Shown: piece by piece, positions 1 through 10,772 of the stretch | Position numbering within the stretch: the stretch's first letter is position 1 | Layout of the letters: each line of letters begins with the position of its first letter | The notes under the pieces: generated by a model | The model's input: only the letters and a program-made list of their open reading frames with translations | Told to the model about the DNA's origin: nothing | Database searches by the model: none | Source: Ampelomyces quisqualis | Taxonomy: Eukaryota > Ascomycota > Dothideomycetes > Pleosporales > Phaeosphaeriaceae | NCBI GenBank assembly: GCA_018398575.1 | Contig: JAGTXZ010000021.1 | Span: 1,984,001 to 2,048,000 of the forward strand | Length of the DNA stretch: 64,000 bases | Reading direction: 5' to 3' | Translations under genes and position numbers: made by a program

Positions 1-3000
1 CACCTCCTAGCCAGTCGACGTCGCCTAGGCCACCTTCGAGCGTACTGTCGTCAAAGGTGAAGGTCTCGCCTACAGCGTCCAGGTTAAGGAGAGAATCGAA
101 ATCGCCATCGTCGAATTCGTTCTTCAGCGGCAGGCTGGAGAAGAGCAGTTCATCGTCCTGGTGATGATTAACGTGTTCGAATGGATTCGGTGGCAGATCC
201 ATCGTAGTCCACTTGTGGAACGCATCGTTGCTGTGATTGTGGCCCGGTGGTGCGGGTGCGGTAACAGTCGTCATAGGGATATCTTGGGAAATGGCCATGC
301 TCGTCATGTGCTCGTGGTCAGACTCTGGCGGTGTAGACGCGAGGAAAGTTTCGAGGCGGCGCGCAACTTCTTCATCGGTGACGTTGTCGTCGGGCGATTT
401 CTCGAGTGCGTGCATGTTTGTCGTGCCGCTGTCGGGTGGTGGGGTCAGTGTCGAGCGCTGCAGATTCAGAGACGATGTGATAGGAGCGTTGGCCATGTCG
501 AGACGTCGGCCGGCATCTACGAGATCCTCGACAGAAGTCACAGGCGATGGCTTAGGTAGGGGGAAAGCTTGCGCTGTCATGGGTGCAACGTGGATACCTG
601 CTTTACGGATCGCAGCCTCGAGGAATGCAACAGAATAGTCTGCGGCTGCATAAAGGTCTCGTAATTTGCCCATTACAGCCATGCATTGACAGAAACCGCG
701 CAGAGATGATCGGCGGGTTTCTTCCTCTGGAGCCTTGATATCCAGGAGATGAATAATTATTGCTGGAAGCAGGACAGTGACCCCTGTGGTGGGGAGGTAT
801 TTGACCAAGCCACCAGTGTCAAGACGCTGCGCAATCGAAGTGATCGCAGATGCTGCACGGCGGACATTGCGGCGTGAGACATCCAGAAGATCCGACTCAA
901 CGTTAACTTTGGCGGGCGCACTGGCTGGTCCTCCTTGCGAATTGGGCAGAACCTGAGGTCGATGTAATGCCGAAAGAGTGGTGAAGAAGACCATGTGAAG
1001 CAATGATTTAGCTAGGTCAATGGCCGCCTCGCCACTGGGCTGGTCTGTGTACTGAGCCTCTTCAGGTAGTTCAGACACCCATCGCTGGAGCTCCTCATCA
1101 CACACTTTGACCTCGCTCGTCTCCGGGTCCAGCTTCTTGGGCAAGAGCATCATGGTTGTACGATCATTCTGTAGACCATGGTTGTTGTTGAGAACACAGT
1201 ACTGTTTCGAGAGCACATGCGAAATGCAGAGACACAGACGGGCCTTCTCGATGCACATTATGGCCAACTGTTTCTGTACATCAACATCTCTCGCAACTCG
1301 GCAGTCAGCCGGAATACAAGTGATAGAGTCTGGGATTGGCGAGATCTCGAAGTCGTCCAGCGTCAGCATAGGGACATCGAAATCTTCGGCCTTTATGCGA
1401 GTTGGTCGTCGCATGCCAAGTGCAATCAGACGGTCGCGCATGTACGTCGACCACCAAATTCGCTTCCATAGTTTGACACGCTTGCCTTCCAAGTTGGTGT
1501 TGTCAGGATTGCGATGCAGGCCAATAGTATGTGCAACGGATGTAGCAACTCCCATCCAGTGCCAAGTGTCCTTCTGGTCATCAGGTGTTTCATAATAGTA
1601 GGTCAATAATAGCAAAGCCTGGACAAGCGAAACACGGTCGGACTCGTAATCAAAATCATAGAGGATCTGCTCGCACAGTCAGCGATGTCACCGTGGTCAG
1701 AAGCGTAATCCGAAACTGCGGGCCTTTCACATGTTTGCATGTGAAATACCATCGGACATCGGTGGGTCCGATCAGCATTGACCAGCAGCTCGGCCGAACA
1801 GCTCGAGCCAGGTTTAGTAGAGACAATATGACTGACCCTAGTCTTTTGGAAAAAGTCTTTGCGAGCGTCCTTGCGTGTCGCATAGCCTGCAGAATGCAGA
1901 TACTGCATGTCAACGAACGCTGAACCAGCGAACATGACAGCCTGGAACAAAATTAAGCTGACTTTTCCGTTGCTCCCGTCCTGCTTATCGATAACGGTGA
2001 GGAAGTCATGCAAGTCGAGTAGTGGCATATACGGATGTACAAACTCCACGTAAGCGCGGAGCATCTCACTGCGCAGCAGTCCCTTTGGCACGGTCAAAGC
2101 ACCCTTCTTGTCGAGGTAGGATATCTCTTCGGGCCCTATTTTCGAGGGTAGTGGCTTGATGAATCTTGGCAGGTCACCAGAAGGAGACTTCTGACGCATG
2201 TTGCCAAAGAAAGGTGCGCGATTGTCGCCAAATGGCGTGAATGGTAGTGTAGGTAGGCCATTCACTTGGGAAGTGATTGAAAGGCGTCGCTGCAAACCAG
2301 AGAAGTTCGCAACAGAATTGATGCGGTGTCCATGGTTTTGATCTGAGCTTCAATTAGTGCAAAGGACAGACATGCATTTGATCTGCGCTGGCAACGTACA
2401 AATGGAATGAGGCACATGCTCATCACGACGCGACTCTGCTTCGAGCGCATTGCGCGAGGGAGCGGCCTTGAGATTATGGACGCCGTCGAGAGCATCGCGC
2501 GAAGCGATTTTACGTGTGGCGGTGGATGTCGTGGTTGTGCATTCGGTAGGTTGGTCGTCATGCTTACTCCATTTCCTGCACGAATTAGCCAAGTCCACTC
2601 ACGTGTGGTGTAGGAGCAGCAGCAGTCGTTGGCTGGGCTGGGGCAAGTGAGTGTGCTGGGCTGAAGGCGCTGTAGATGGCTAGTCCAGAGACCAGCAGAA
2701 CATGACTTAACGGCATTTCGAGGCAGACAATGCTTCAGTTTGTGAATGGAAAAAAGTTCACACTGGTGCTGAGGGATTTCGGAAGCTGCACTGACTTTTT
2801 GCGCCTGCTCTCCGACACAATGCAGTCGACTTCGTCTAGTCGGCAGTTTGTGCATGGCGCGCCGTGCTCTGTGACATTGCACCGAACTTTTCGAGCTCGA
2901 CAGCACTGACAGGCCTTGGATGCCCTCCTCTTCACTGAGCGTCCAGTTGGATTTCCATCGAGTCCGGCCTGGGTGGCTTTTCGTTTGGGTGGTTGGAAGT

Positions 3001-3094
3001 CAAGTTGGTGGTCAGACGGCGATCCCGAGTACTCCGACATGGCTGTGAGATTGCCGAAAGGAGGATTGGGGCAAACGGGGAAGTTCGTAGTCAC
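1..3094 (-). CDS. CTF1B: Zn2Cys6 transcription factor, CTF1-beta/FarB-like (C-terminus off the left edge)
   Basis: Nuclear regulator of the cutinase-transcription-factor-1/FarA-FarB family, known to activate cutinase and fatty-acid-catabolism genes. Reading minus, four exons fit: 3094-2796, 2575-2400, 2342-1837 and 1666-1 (about 882 codons so far). Residues about 58-95 hold a six-cysteine binuclear cluster beginning CQCCRARKVRC. The spliced text then reads HVPHSIYQ, RFIKPLPSKIGPEEISYLDK and, across intron 3, KTRILYDFDYESDRVSLVQA, all typical of the CTF1/Far subfamily, followed by the fungal-specific middle homology region. Introns 1 (220 bases) and 3 (170 bases) are long for this window, so a missed micro-exon is possible. 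The tail at the edge is acidic and aromatic (DVDWLGG) and probably close to the stop. Start is the first ATG; ATG at 3040 is an alternative. Confidence 0.88.
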
Positions 3095-5452
3095 CTACGC
3101 GCGAGGGCCGGGGGAAGCTCTTGGATTATGTACGAGTCCACTTGGGCGGAGTGGACTGCACGGCCTAGTCGCGTGCTTGGGCGCACAGACGAGGCGCGAT
3201 TCACCATGGTGCTTTCAACGCTCATGACGCCGTCTCCGTCCCCACAGGGAGGCGTTAGTGTATACCCCAGTCCCCAGATGCGGATGGCGGCGAGGCCGGT
3301 CATTCTCGGACGCCTTCGGAACAAAGACCGCTTTCTGAGAACGTCCGACGTCAGCTGCTGCGACAGTCTTTGGACACGCAAAAGATGCCGCGGTTCACAG
3401 TTCACTGACCGTTCTTGGCCGACTCTGCCCGTCTTTCAAATGCCATTATTTGCAGCATGTGCTGTGCTGCTTTCCCATGTCAAGGTCCTTCACGAGGCCC
3501 ACGTTGACACGTGTCACGATGCGATCCCCTTGGAGCGAGTCAGAATGGATGCGGGGACGAACCATGGTCTGAACAACGAGTCTGGAGCGGGACCAGGGCA
3601 GCTGGAGCGGAAGAGGATGTCCACCTCTGACATGATTGGCGTCAGGTAGTGGCAGCCTCGACTACACGTGATGGCTGAAGGTCTTGCGGCTTACCACATT
3701 TGCTGCGCTTTCTCCCGGTAGTAGCCATGGATCGGAGAGGTCCACTCCTCCGACCTGGGCCTCCGTGAAAAGGCGCCCCAGTCATTAGTGTGAACGGTGT
3801 TCGCCGTCGCGCTTTGCAGATAACGTCGACCTGGTGAGAGCTGTCTGCTCCAGCCATCTGCCAGTGCATTTCTATCCATTCGTGCGGGAAGGGTGCACAA
3901 GACCGGTGCTTCGGAGGAACGGCGAACCAGCTGCCAGACGTGGCATCCATCACGATCAGCGAACCGGCCTGACCATGGCGCACAAGATTTGCGGGGTGCG
4001 CTTGCCCCTGTCGGTGAATGTTCGGACCAGCGTCAGTAGCCGTTGGGGGTGGTGGTGCAAAAGCCGCCCGCAGACCTTCATCCTTCCAGATGGGTTTTTG
4101 GGGGCTCGGCGCATGCATGCGCCCCACCAACATGGCTGCCACGGATAAGTATGCTGTTAGGAAATGAGCTAACAATTGTGCAGGAGGAACCACCAAGGTT
4201 TGATACCATTGTCGGCAACCATCACATTGGGCCCTATCTTGTGGCGCTTGCTTGTGTCAATCATGACCTGCAATACGAGGCACCTGCGGCTGATCCCTGC
4301 AGTGCTGAGTCGCTCGCAATGACACATGTTGTGGCATGTCCCACAGCACTCTTGTAAAGTCTCTTAACTGTCGTTTTGAGACCGAATAGCCCATAGCTGC
4401 GTAGGAACATCAAGTTTGCTCTGGAGTCCTTCATCGTGGGATGAAATGCTGTGCATGGATGCTCGGAAAAGGTGCTTGTGCATCTTCATACAATGTCAGC
4501 GAGTTCAGCACATCCCCACTGGAAAAAGTGAAATCGGAAGCCTTTGAAAGCTCAAAATCACCTTTTGCTCTTTCATTTCCCTTCTACATATGCTAACAGC
4601 AGGTTGGTGTATACCAAAAGCTATCTGTTTTCCAATCTTGGGGATTTCGGGAAATACACTGCATCAGACCTCTTCTACCAAAATGTACTTACCCAATCGT
4701 CCTTGACAACATTTCTGCTAGGATACACAATGACTTACCCCTTGGTCATCCCACAAGAAACACCGTGCATGACACAAAACCTACTACTCCTGCAAACACA
4801 GAACATACAAGTGTACACAAAAGCACGTGTGAGAATCTGTCAACAATATATATATATGGACAGGACCACAAAGACGCCGAGGGAGCTGCGAGAAGAATGA
4901 ACGGGGCCACGATGACACCCCGAAATACAATGTGGTCACCAAGAGTGCGAGCAAAGCAGACGAGGATAGGGATTAAGGACATGGTTTTGTACACCCATCG
5001 AGGCGCAAACCGATGCGATTAAACCCTCTTCTCATGTTCTTGTCGTGCAGTACTCTAAGATGTGAAGTTGCTCATGGGAAATGGAAGCAAAAGTACGTTG
5101 ATATTGGATACACCGTGGCAACGACAGAAGGGATGCAGTGCTTTTGGCCAATACATGCAACTATCTGTACATTGGGGAACAAGGCTGCGATAGGAATCCT
5201 TTTGTGTTTCACTGTTAGGTTTGGCGATAGAGACTGTTTGCAGGTCAGCTATTGTCTTTTGAAGCACAAGATCGTTTGGGGCTATTGATAATCTTGTCTC
5301 CAAAGATCTCAAGCTCGGCTAGCAACTCTAGCCGTACTTACAATTTCCAAAACACGGGGCTAAATTGTATTTCGCGCAAATCTCCAAGGCTGAAATGTAC
5401 TCATTCAAATGGACCTCTTGCATAGTACAGGATTACCTCATGAGTTGTGCAT
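3095..5452. other. Intergenic, about 2.4 kb
   Basis: Lies between the 5' end of the regulator and the 3' end of the acyl-CoA dehydrogenase gene. Open frames here (for example 3642-4196 minus and 2993-3649 plus) have no family resemblance, no coherent splice signals and no biased composition, so I call no gene. The long 5' region is in keeping with a regulated transcription factor gene. Confidence 0.5.
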
Positions 5453-6940
5453 TTACAGCTTCGACGACCCAGACGGCCTCTCCAGCGCCTTGGTTTTGTT
5501 CTTGAAATTCTTGACCAATTGTCTTACACCAAGATCCATCATCACGTCCTCCGAACCTCCTGGAATCCTGATACCTGGGACTTCGCGGTAAATTCCTGGT
5601 GCCACGTTAGTCTCTTCTTGTTGCCTATGCCTCAAGAACACTTACTCTCAACCAACTCGCCCTGCCCACTCTTTGTGTATCCATTACCTCCAAACAGCAG
5701 CTGGGCACACTGTGCGCACTCGTTGAGCACGATGCCACTTTGCGCCTTCACCATTGCCGTGAGACCTCCGAGCTCGATGTCTGCAGTCGACTTCGGTAAT
5801 TTTGTCATTTGGTACACGAACTGCTCTACCCATGCCCACTGGCTCTCGAGCAGAGCGCCACACTTAGCGAGACGGTGTCGGACGACGGGTTGATCGACAA
5901 GTGGCTGTCCGAAAGCTTCGCGCTTCAGTACGTACTCCATCGCTGCACCAAGAGCAACGCGGGCTTGGCGAGTCGCACCGATGGCTATGGATAATCGTTC
6001 GTGGTTGAAGTTGGTCATGCTGCTTCTTGTTAGTCTGGTAACACTGCGTTGCGACATGCTGATACTTACATATACTTCATTCCCATACCTTCCTCTCCTA
6101 TCAAGTTCTCCACGGTTACTTTGACGTCATCCAGCTCGATGAAAGTGGTTCCTGCTGAGACCTGACCACCAACCTTGAGTCGCCGCATGCTGACACCAGG
6201 GTAGCCTTTCAGAGGCACGACAAGCATGGATAAGCCAGTTGGACCGGGTCCACCCGTTCGAACAGCCATTGAACTATATTCTGCCCAGATGCCGTTTGTA
6301 ATCCACTTCTTCGTGCCATTGACAATATAGTGCTTCCCATCTAGTGTTTTTGTGGCGGTAGTTGTAATATTGGCGACATCTGATCCAGCTTCAGGTTCCG
6401 TTATGGCGATACAAGTTCGCTTCTTGCCGGTGAGAAGATCGGGAAGGAAGCGCTCCTGTAATTGCTTATTGCCGTATTTAATGATCGGTGGGACACCAAA
6501 AGACATGCCCGTCGTCAGTGATCCGGCTGGGCCGGCGAGACCGGTGCGAGCCATCTGCGACTGCGTTAGCCCCAAAGTCAAGATACCTGGCACCAATAAT
6601 GCCGACTTACCTCATCTGCATAAATCATAGTGTGTATGTAGTCCCATTCCTCAACCTTGACCACGCCGAGGATGTCTTGAATTCCAAGCTTCTTCAACCA
6701 CTCTACAGGCAGGGGCGCTGGTAGAGTGGGCAACAGCATACCGTGCTTCGCGAATGTCTCGAAGACGTGCTCAGGTAAGGTCTCAGCTGTGTCCCACTCC
6801 AGTGCCTTCTCGAGCAGATGATCATCGACAAACTTGCGACACGCTTTCTGCCATCGAAGATGTGTTTCCTGATAATATGGCGATGGGAGTCCAACAATGT
6901 ACGGAGGCTCGCTGAACGGAACGAAGGCAGTAGACGACAT
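5453..6940 (-). CDS. Peroxisomal acyl-CoA dehydrogenase with C-terminal SKL
   Basis: FAD-dependent acyl-CoA dehydrogenase (acyl-CoA to trans-2-enoyl-CoA). Four exons sum exactly in frame to 443 residues: 6940-6611, 6554-6070, 6019-5646, 5595-5453; the last two introns have GACTAAC branch sites. The N-terminal helical domain covers residues 20-115. The middle domain has AITEPEAGSD (flavin/substrate loop) and VNGTKKWITNG; the C-terminal helical domain has MEYVLKREAFGQPL and FGGNGYTKSGQGE. The position that carries the catalytic Glu in medium-chain enzymes (EGT motif) reads PGGSED here; instead HERLSIA in helix G supplies a Glu, as in isovaleryl- and long-chain enzymes. The protein ends SGSSKL, a canonical PTS1, so it should be peroxisomal. 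The promoter faces right and contains CCGAGG at 7121. Confidence 0.92.
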
Positions 6941-7928
6941 GGTGACGACAGTCGAGACGGATGTGAGGAAGAGAGAAGGCCACGGAGAATGGAAGATCTT
7001 AGAGCGGAAGACGCCCTCAAAAGTACTCGATTACATGTTGGTGGTAAGCTCGGTTTCTGAGCCGCGCCGCTTGCGCACGATTGGTGTGGAGGCGGAGGAG
7101 AACCTGGGGTACAAAAGAACCGAGGTTTGCCGGCACCAGAAGGTCTCGAAATTCCCCCACGTGACAAGATTCCTAGGACCAACATAGCTATATCAGGCGT
7201 TCTGGATGCAACTCACTATTACTCTCGATTGTGTTATATGAAACTATTCGCGACTTGGGCCGCACATAAAAACAAGAGGCCTTGTGCACGTAGGATTACA
7301 TGACCTAATCGCACAGATCACAAGTACTCGCACAAACCCGCCAAGTTCTTCGAACTAACCTCCAGTTGGCTTGTGGGGCGAGTGGCTCATGTTATCATTA
7401 TCGGTTTCGAATACACCGCGGTAAAACGTAACTCGCATTGTCGAGTCATCACCTTTTCGCTTGCACTCTCGTTCCACACTTGACATGCGTCCGTGTGTAC
7501 AACCGCAAGGCAAATTAACAGCCAAGCGACAACCTTGTGCCATTAATTTGCTTTCAGCAAAGGGGAAAGGGAAGTGAATCAGCAGAGTTTTGCATAGCAT
7601 TCCACATCATGCCCAGCAAATAGCGTTCATGATTAACAAATAGACTGAAACGTCAAGACCAAGGTTGAGCATATGTGAATTGGTTGCATGAGATCAGATA
7701 ATGTTCGAAAACCCTACCATCCGCAATTCCGCAATCTCGCGCAAACCTCACTTGATTATATAGGGCACTGGGCAGAGTTAGCGACTGTACCCAAGTCTTT
7801 TTCGAACGTGCCAATGTGTAAGTTGTGCTGCGGTGTCAGTTCTCCAAGGTGATTGTTTCTTCAATGTAGTTCAGTAAGAACACAGCGAAATCAGGTTGTT
7901 CATCAGGCAAGAGGGAATCGAAGGAATG
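6941..7928. other. Intergenic, promoter side of the acyl-CoA dehydrogenase
   Basis: No gene seen apart from the hexamer at 7121. The 7355-7600 minus frame looks like a chance frame. Confidence 0.4.
7121..7126 (-). promoter_or_regulatory. CCTCGG hexamer upstream of the acyl-CoA dehydrogenase
   Basis: CCGAGG on the plus strand, about 180 bases before the start codon. CCTCGG is the published core bound by FarA/FarB regulators. One hexamer occurs by chance about once per 2 kb, so this is suggestive only. Confidence 0.3.
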
Positions 7929-8190
7929 TCAAAAGCTTACCATTCGAAAACTGAGCTGGACGTGACCGTCACGATGGCGACATACTGCAATGAAGCTATT
8001 AGCACATGCGCGACAGCCAATTTTGGGTTCGTGTAGGGGAACAGTAGGTCCATCAAGCATCAGTCTATTGCTTGTTAGCCGGCTCCGCTGCTCCTCGATC
8101 AAGTCGGACGTACCTCATTAAATCAGATTTGTTTTGGTGATCAGTACGACGGACGCTCGTTACAACGCCGCCATTCACACAGTGTGAATA
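7929..8190 (-). CDS. Possible small spliced gene, function unknown
   Basis: Minus-strand reading with a very well-formed 49-base intron (8113-8065: GTACGT donor, GGCTAAC branch site, AATAG acceptor). Joining 8190-8114 to 8064-7929 gives an uninterrupted reading that includes RTDHQNKSDLMRLMLDGP, HEPKIGCRACANSF and RHRDGHVQLSFRM before a stop at 7929. The start is uncertain: an ATG that spans into the intron at 8118 would give only 46 residues. More donor-like sites on the same strand (8690 and 8906) and an acceptor at 8490 suggest the transcript extends rightward. I recognise no family; the Cys pairs may bind metal. It could equally be a spliced non-coding RNA. Confidence 0.3.
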
Positions 8191-8264
8191 TCAATGTATC
8201 ATCATCTAATGATGGACCGCCTGGAGTGTGTAGGAGAATGCATTACCTTAGCCTGCAAATCTTA

Positions 8265-8489
8265 TTAGCGCAAGTCCGACAAAGGCAAAGCACACGAGCG
8301 CATGTGAACAAGGGCAATCAGTGATGCTGTATCAACAAGTATCTCCCCATCGGACACCCACAGGTTTGTACGCCTGTTTTGACGGATGCCGTCCGAGGAG
8401 TACAATCTGTCCGCCCGGCGCATCAAGGGTATCATCAAATAAAGGGCTGTTCGAAAGCGTGGTGGGACCTTAATGGAAGTGTTGTGTAC
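8265..8489 (-). CDS. Possible exon of the same or an adjacent unknown minus-strand gene
   Basis: Begins exactly after a convincing acceptor (branch GTGCTAACTT, then TTTCTTCAG) and stays open for 74 codons to a stop at 8265, including KVPPRFRTALYLMIPLM and NRRTNLWVSDGEILVD. No start codon or upstream exon can be fixed, and I do not recognise it. It shares strand with the candidate at 7929-8190 and may belong to it. Confidence 0.25.
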   Translation of the reverse strand, partial: VHNTSIKVPPRFRTALYLMIPLMRRADRLYSSDGIRQNRRTNLWVSDGEILVDTASLIALVHMRSCALPLSDLR

Positions 8490-9250
8490 CTGAAGAAACC
8501 AAGTTAGCACATCTGTGACGTAAAAACAGCCGCATCGTGTTGGAGTGGGGTAGCAGGGTCAGACAAGGCTGAAACTAAGTTAGGACGGTGTCGACATTAT
8601 ATATTCAGGTCGAGGAATGCCTTTCCGGTGTCGTGATATCATCACTCTGCTTGTGAAGGAGATGGAGTGGTGTTGGGTGAAGTATCTTACCTTTTGAATG
8701 CGAAAAGCGAATCACACAGTCCTAGACCCGGAGCAGAAACTTTCTGAGACCTTGTCAGCGACGTGCGCGAAGTGCAAGTGAATTTGACGATACAGTGCAA
8801 GTGAGTGTGCATCATTGAATTATGTGGTCCTTCATGGTGTGATAGGAGTTGGATTGTTGTAAAGGAGAATCTTTTGCAGGAACAGTAGGGAAGATTGGAG
8901 GCTTACCGGGCCATGCCAGCATGCACGCAAGCCTAGCATGTGGTCAGGTGCAGATGGCAACTTGCGCGAATGCGCGCAATTGATTGCTATAGCAAAACAA
9001 GAAGATGGAGAGAAGGTGAAGATACACAGAAAATTTAGTCTCAAAGGCGCGCTGCATGACGTAAGCATGCGCTACGGCGAAATTATCGGGCCGGTCAGTG
9101 TCAAGCACTCAGATTAATTCCACAGTTCAAAGATGCAATTAATCTTCTGCAGAGCGAGTAGTAGTATTTGAGATACTGGGTGATTTCATCCATCTACGTG
9201 CAAAGGTCATGGAAACAGCAGGATTGTCCCGCGCCATGGCTTCCCTCATA
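8490..9250. other. Intergenic with possible upstream exons
   Basis: Minus-strand GTAAG donors at about 8690 and 8906 could belong to the unresolved gene at 7.9-8.5 kb. Otherwise nothing recognisable. Confidence 0.3.
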
Positions 9251-9515
9251 CTATGGTACAAGGCAAAAGTATTGTACCGGTAGGGGTGGTGTGGGGTCCG
9301 GAAACTGGTATTTCGGCCTAACGCAGATCAGATAGAAGCTGTATTTTATTTATTACTAGACCTGAAGGAATGTAGCGTAGCGGCTAGGGAATGCTAAAAA
9401 TATCGCATTCAATACAAATTAGTATGGGATAGCATGTAAGATTCATTCTATCCAGATTTTGCAGCTCCGGAGCAGGGGACCCCTACCGGTACAATACTTT
9501 TGCCTTGTACCATAG
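9251..9515. mobile_element. MITE with 36-base terminal inverted repeats and TA flanks (265 bp)
   Basis: Starts CTATGGTACAAGGCAAAAGT and ends with the reverse complement, each terminus continuing through TATTGTACCGGTAGGGG, with TA immediately outside both ends. TA target duplication and TIRs point to a Tc1/mariner-type non-autonomous element. Internal sequence has no ORF. Two more units of the family lie at 17140-17650 in the opposite orientation; the first of those is also 265 bp. Confidence 0.88.
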
Positions 9516-9677
9516 TAAGCCGCGGATGCATGTTTCGGAGAGCGACATCGTCAAAGTCATCGAGCCGTGTCAGACTGCACATCTCGGCCCGTAAAGGTAG
9601 CAGTGAGATGTATCAAATGTTGCAACATGCGAACACGTGGTGTAGTGTGGTATGGAGACGCGCCGTTCTCTGCGAAG

Positions 9678-9794
9678 TACTCCGTAATAAGTACCGGTAG
9701 GCAGATCTACGGAGTACCTCAGGCTTGCATACATAGCTCGGCACACGAGAGGTGCACGGGTGCTCACTGCTGACAGCGCCGTCCGTACGGAGTA
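9678..9794. repeat. Cluster of TACGGAGTA / TACTCCGTA motifs
   Basis: The nonamer occurs at 9678 (as TACTCCGTA), 9708 and 9786. The same motif recurs at 16252, 16265, 16321, 16328, 32092, 36691 and 37228, always outside the genes called here. Confidence 0.6.
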
Positions 9795-10244
9795 CCAGCT
9801 CTGCGAATCCTTCATCAGTTCAGCCCACTGGCATCGGTGATGACAGCAGCTTAGATTCAACCCCCGGCATCATGACATCTAGCATCGCCCTATCGACGTG
9901 ATACTGTGGCTTGGCGAGATGTTCCGGATGAGCAATACTTCAATAATTCAATAATGATCAAATGCGTTCAGATCTCAGAACCCAAAACGTGTTGCTCGCT
10001 AGGATCGAGGCCCGAGGATCATGCATGCTACAACGGCACCAGAGGGCTTGGTAGGGGGATCATCTTGATGTCCTCGGGGCGAGCGACGTGCCTCTTGAGA
10101 AAGGGTGCCCTTCTTGACGAAAAAACGGTGACATGGCTGCTGGGATCATGGGTGAACATGATGCAACTAGTAGTGAGGGAGGCGGGTCGGCAGCGAGACA
10201 GTGGTAGGTATTCGCTACTCGCAAGCCATCTTCACGTTTGCGCG

Positions 10245-10597
10245 GGGAAACATTGTTGTCCACCCCCATTATTGGATCACTTACGTACCCGCCCGAGACA
10301 TCGCCAAAGCTGAATGAGCAGTCTCAAGTAATTCCAGCCACAAGTTTAGATAATTTGGGTGCAAACCCCTCAAATCTAGAATTTCAAGCATTTCAGAACA
10401 TGGCTATTAAATATAAGCACTCTGGAAAACCTTTTATTTAAATTTTCAACGCCGATTATTCAGCGTGATCAGAATATTTTATTTTTATGTTCAAGTTACA
10501 GAAAGTTTTCCATCGCGTGGGTGACTTCGAGGGCGTCGAAAATAGGCAGTTGGTAACTTAGCTTATGGGGTAGCCTCGGGTGGATAATAAGTTCTCC
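10245..10597. mobile_element. Diverged copy of a ~355-bp inverted-repeat element
   Basis: Third, oldest-looking member of the family at 16371-16726 and 16967-17813. Left end GGGAAACATTG, right end the reverse complement of GGAGAACTTATTATCC. Internal stretches such as GGCTGGAATTACTTGAGA (reverse strand) match the other copies at many positions. No ORF and no clear target duplication. Confidence 0.72.
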
Positions 10598-10772
10598 TAA
10601 GACTCTGGTTTCAGGTTCATGAGATAACCAAAAAAAAAGGTGCATCGATTACTGAAATGGGAGCGTGTGCGCGTGAAACCGCCATTGGATGTCATATACT
10701 GTTACTCTGCACCCTGCGCCAGTAAGAAACCTGCTATTGGGACCTGTTGCTAAAGTGCTAGCCTTGCTCACT
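10598..10772. other. Short intergenic spacer
   Basis: Between the relic element and the stop codon of the BCD1 gene; nothing specific seen. Confidence 0.5.

Noticed and set aside
3642..4196. 184-codon minus frame and overlapping plus frames between the first two genes
   Set aside because: No homology, splice logic or promoter context; frames of this size overlap on both strands in GC-rich DNA.
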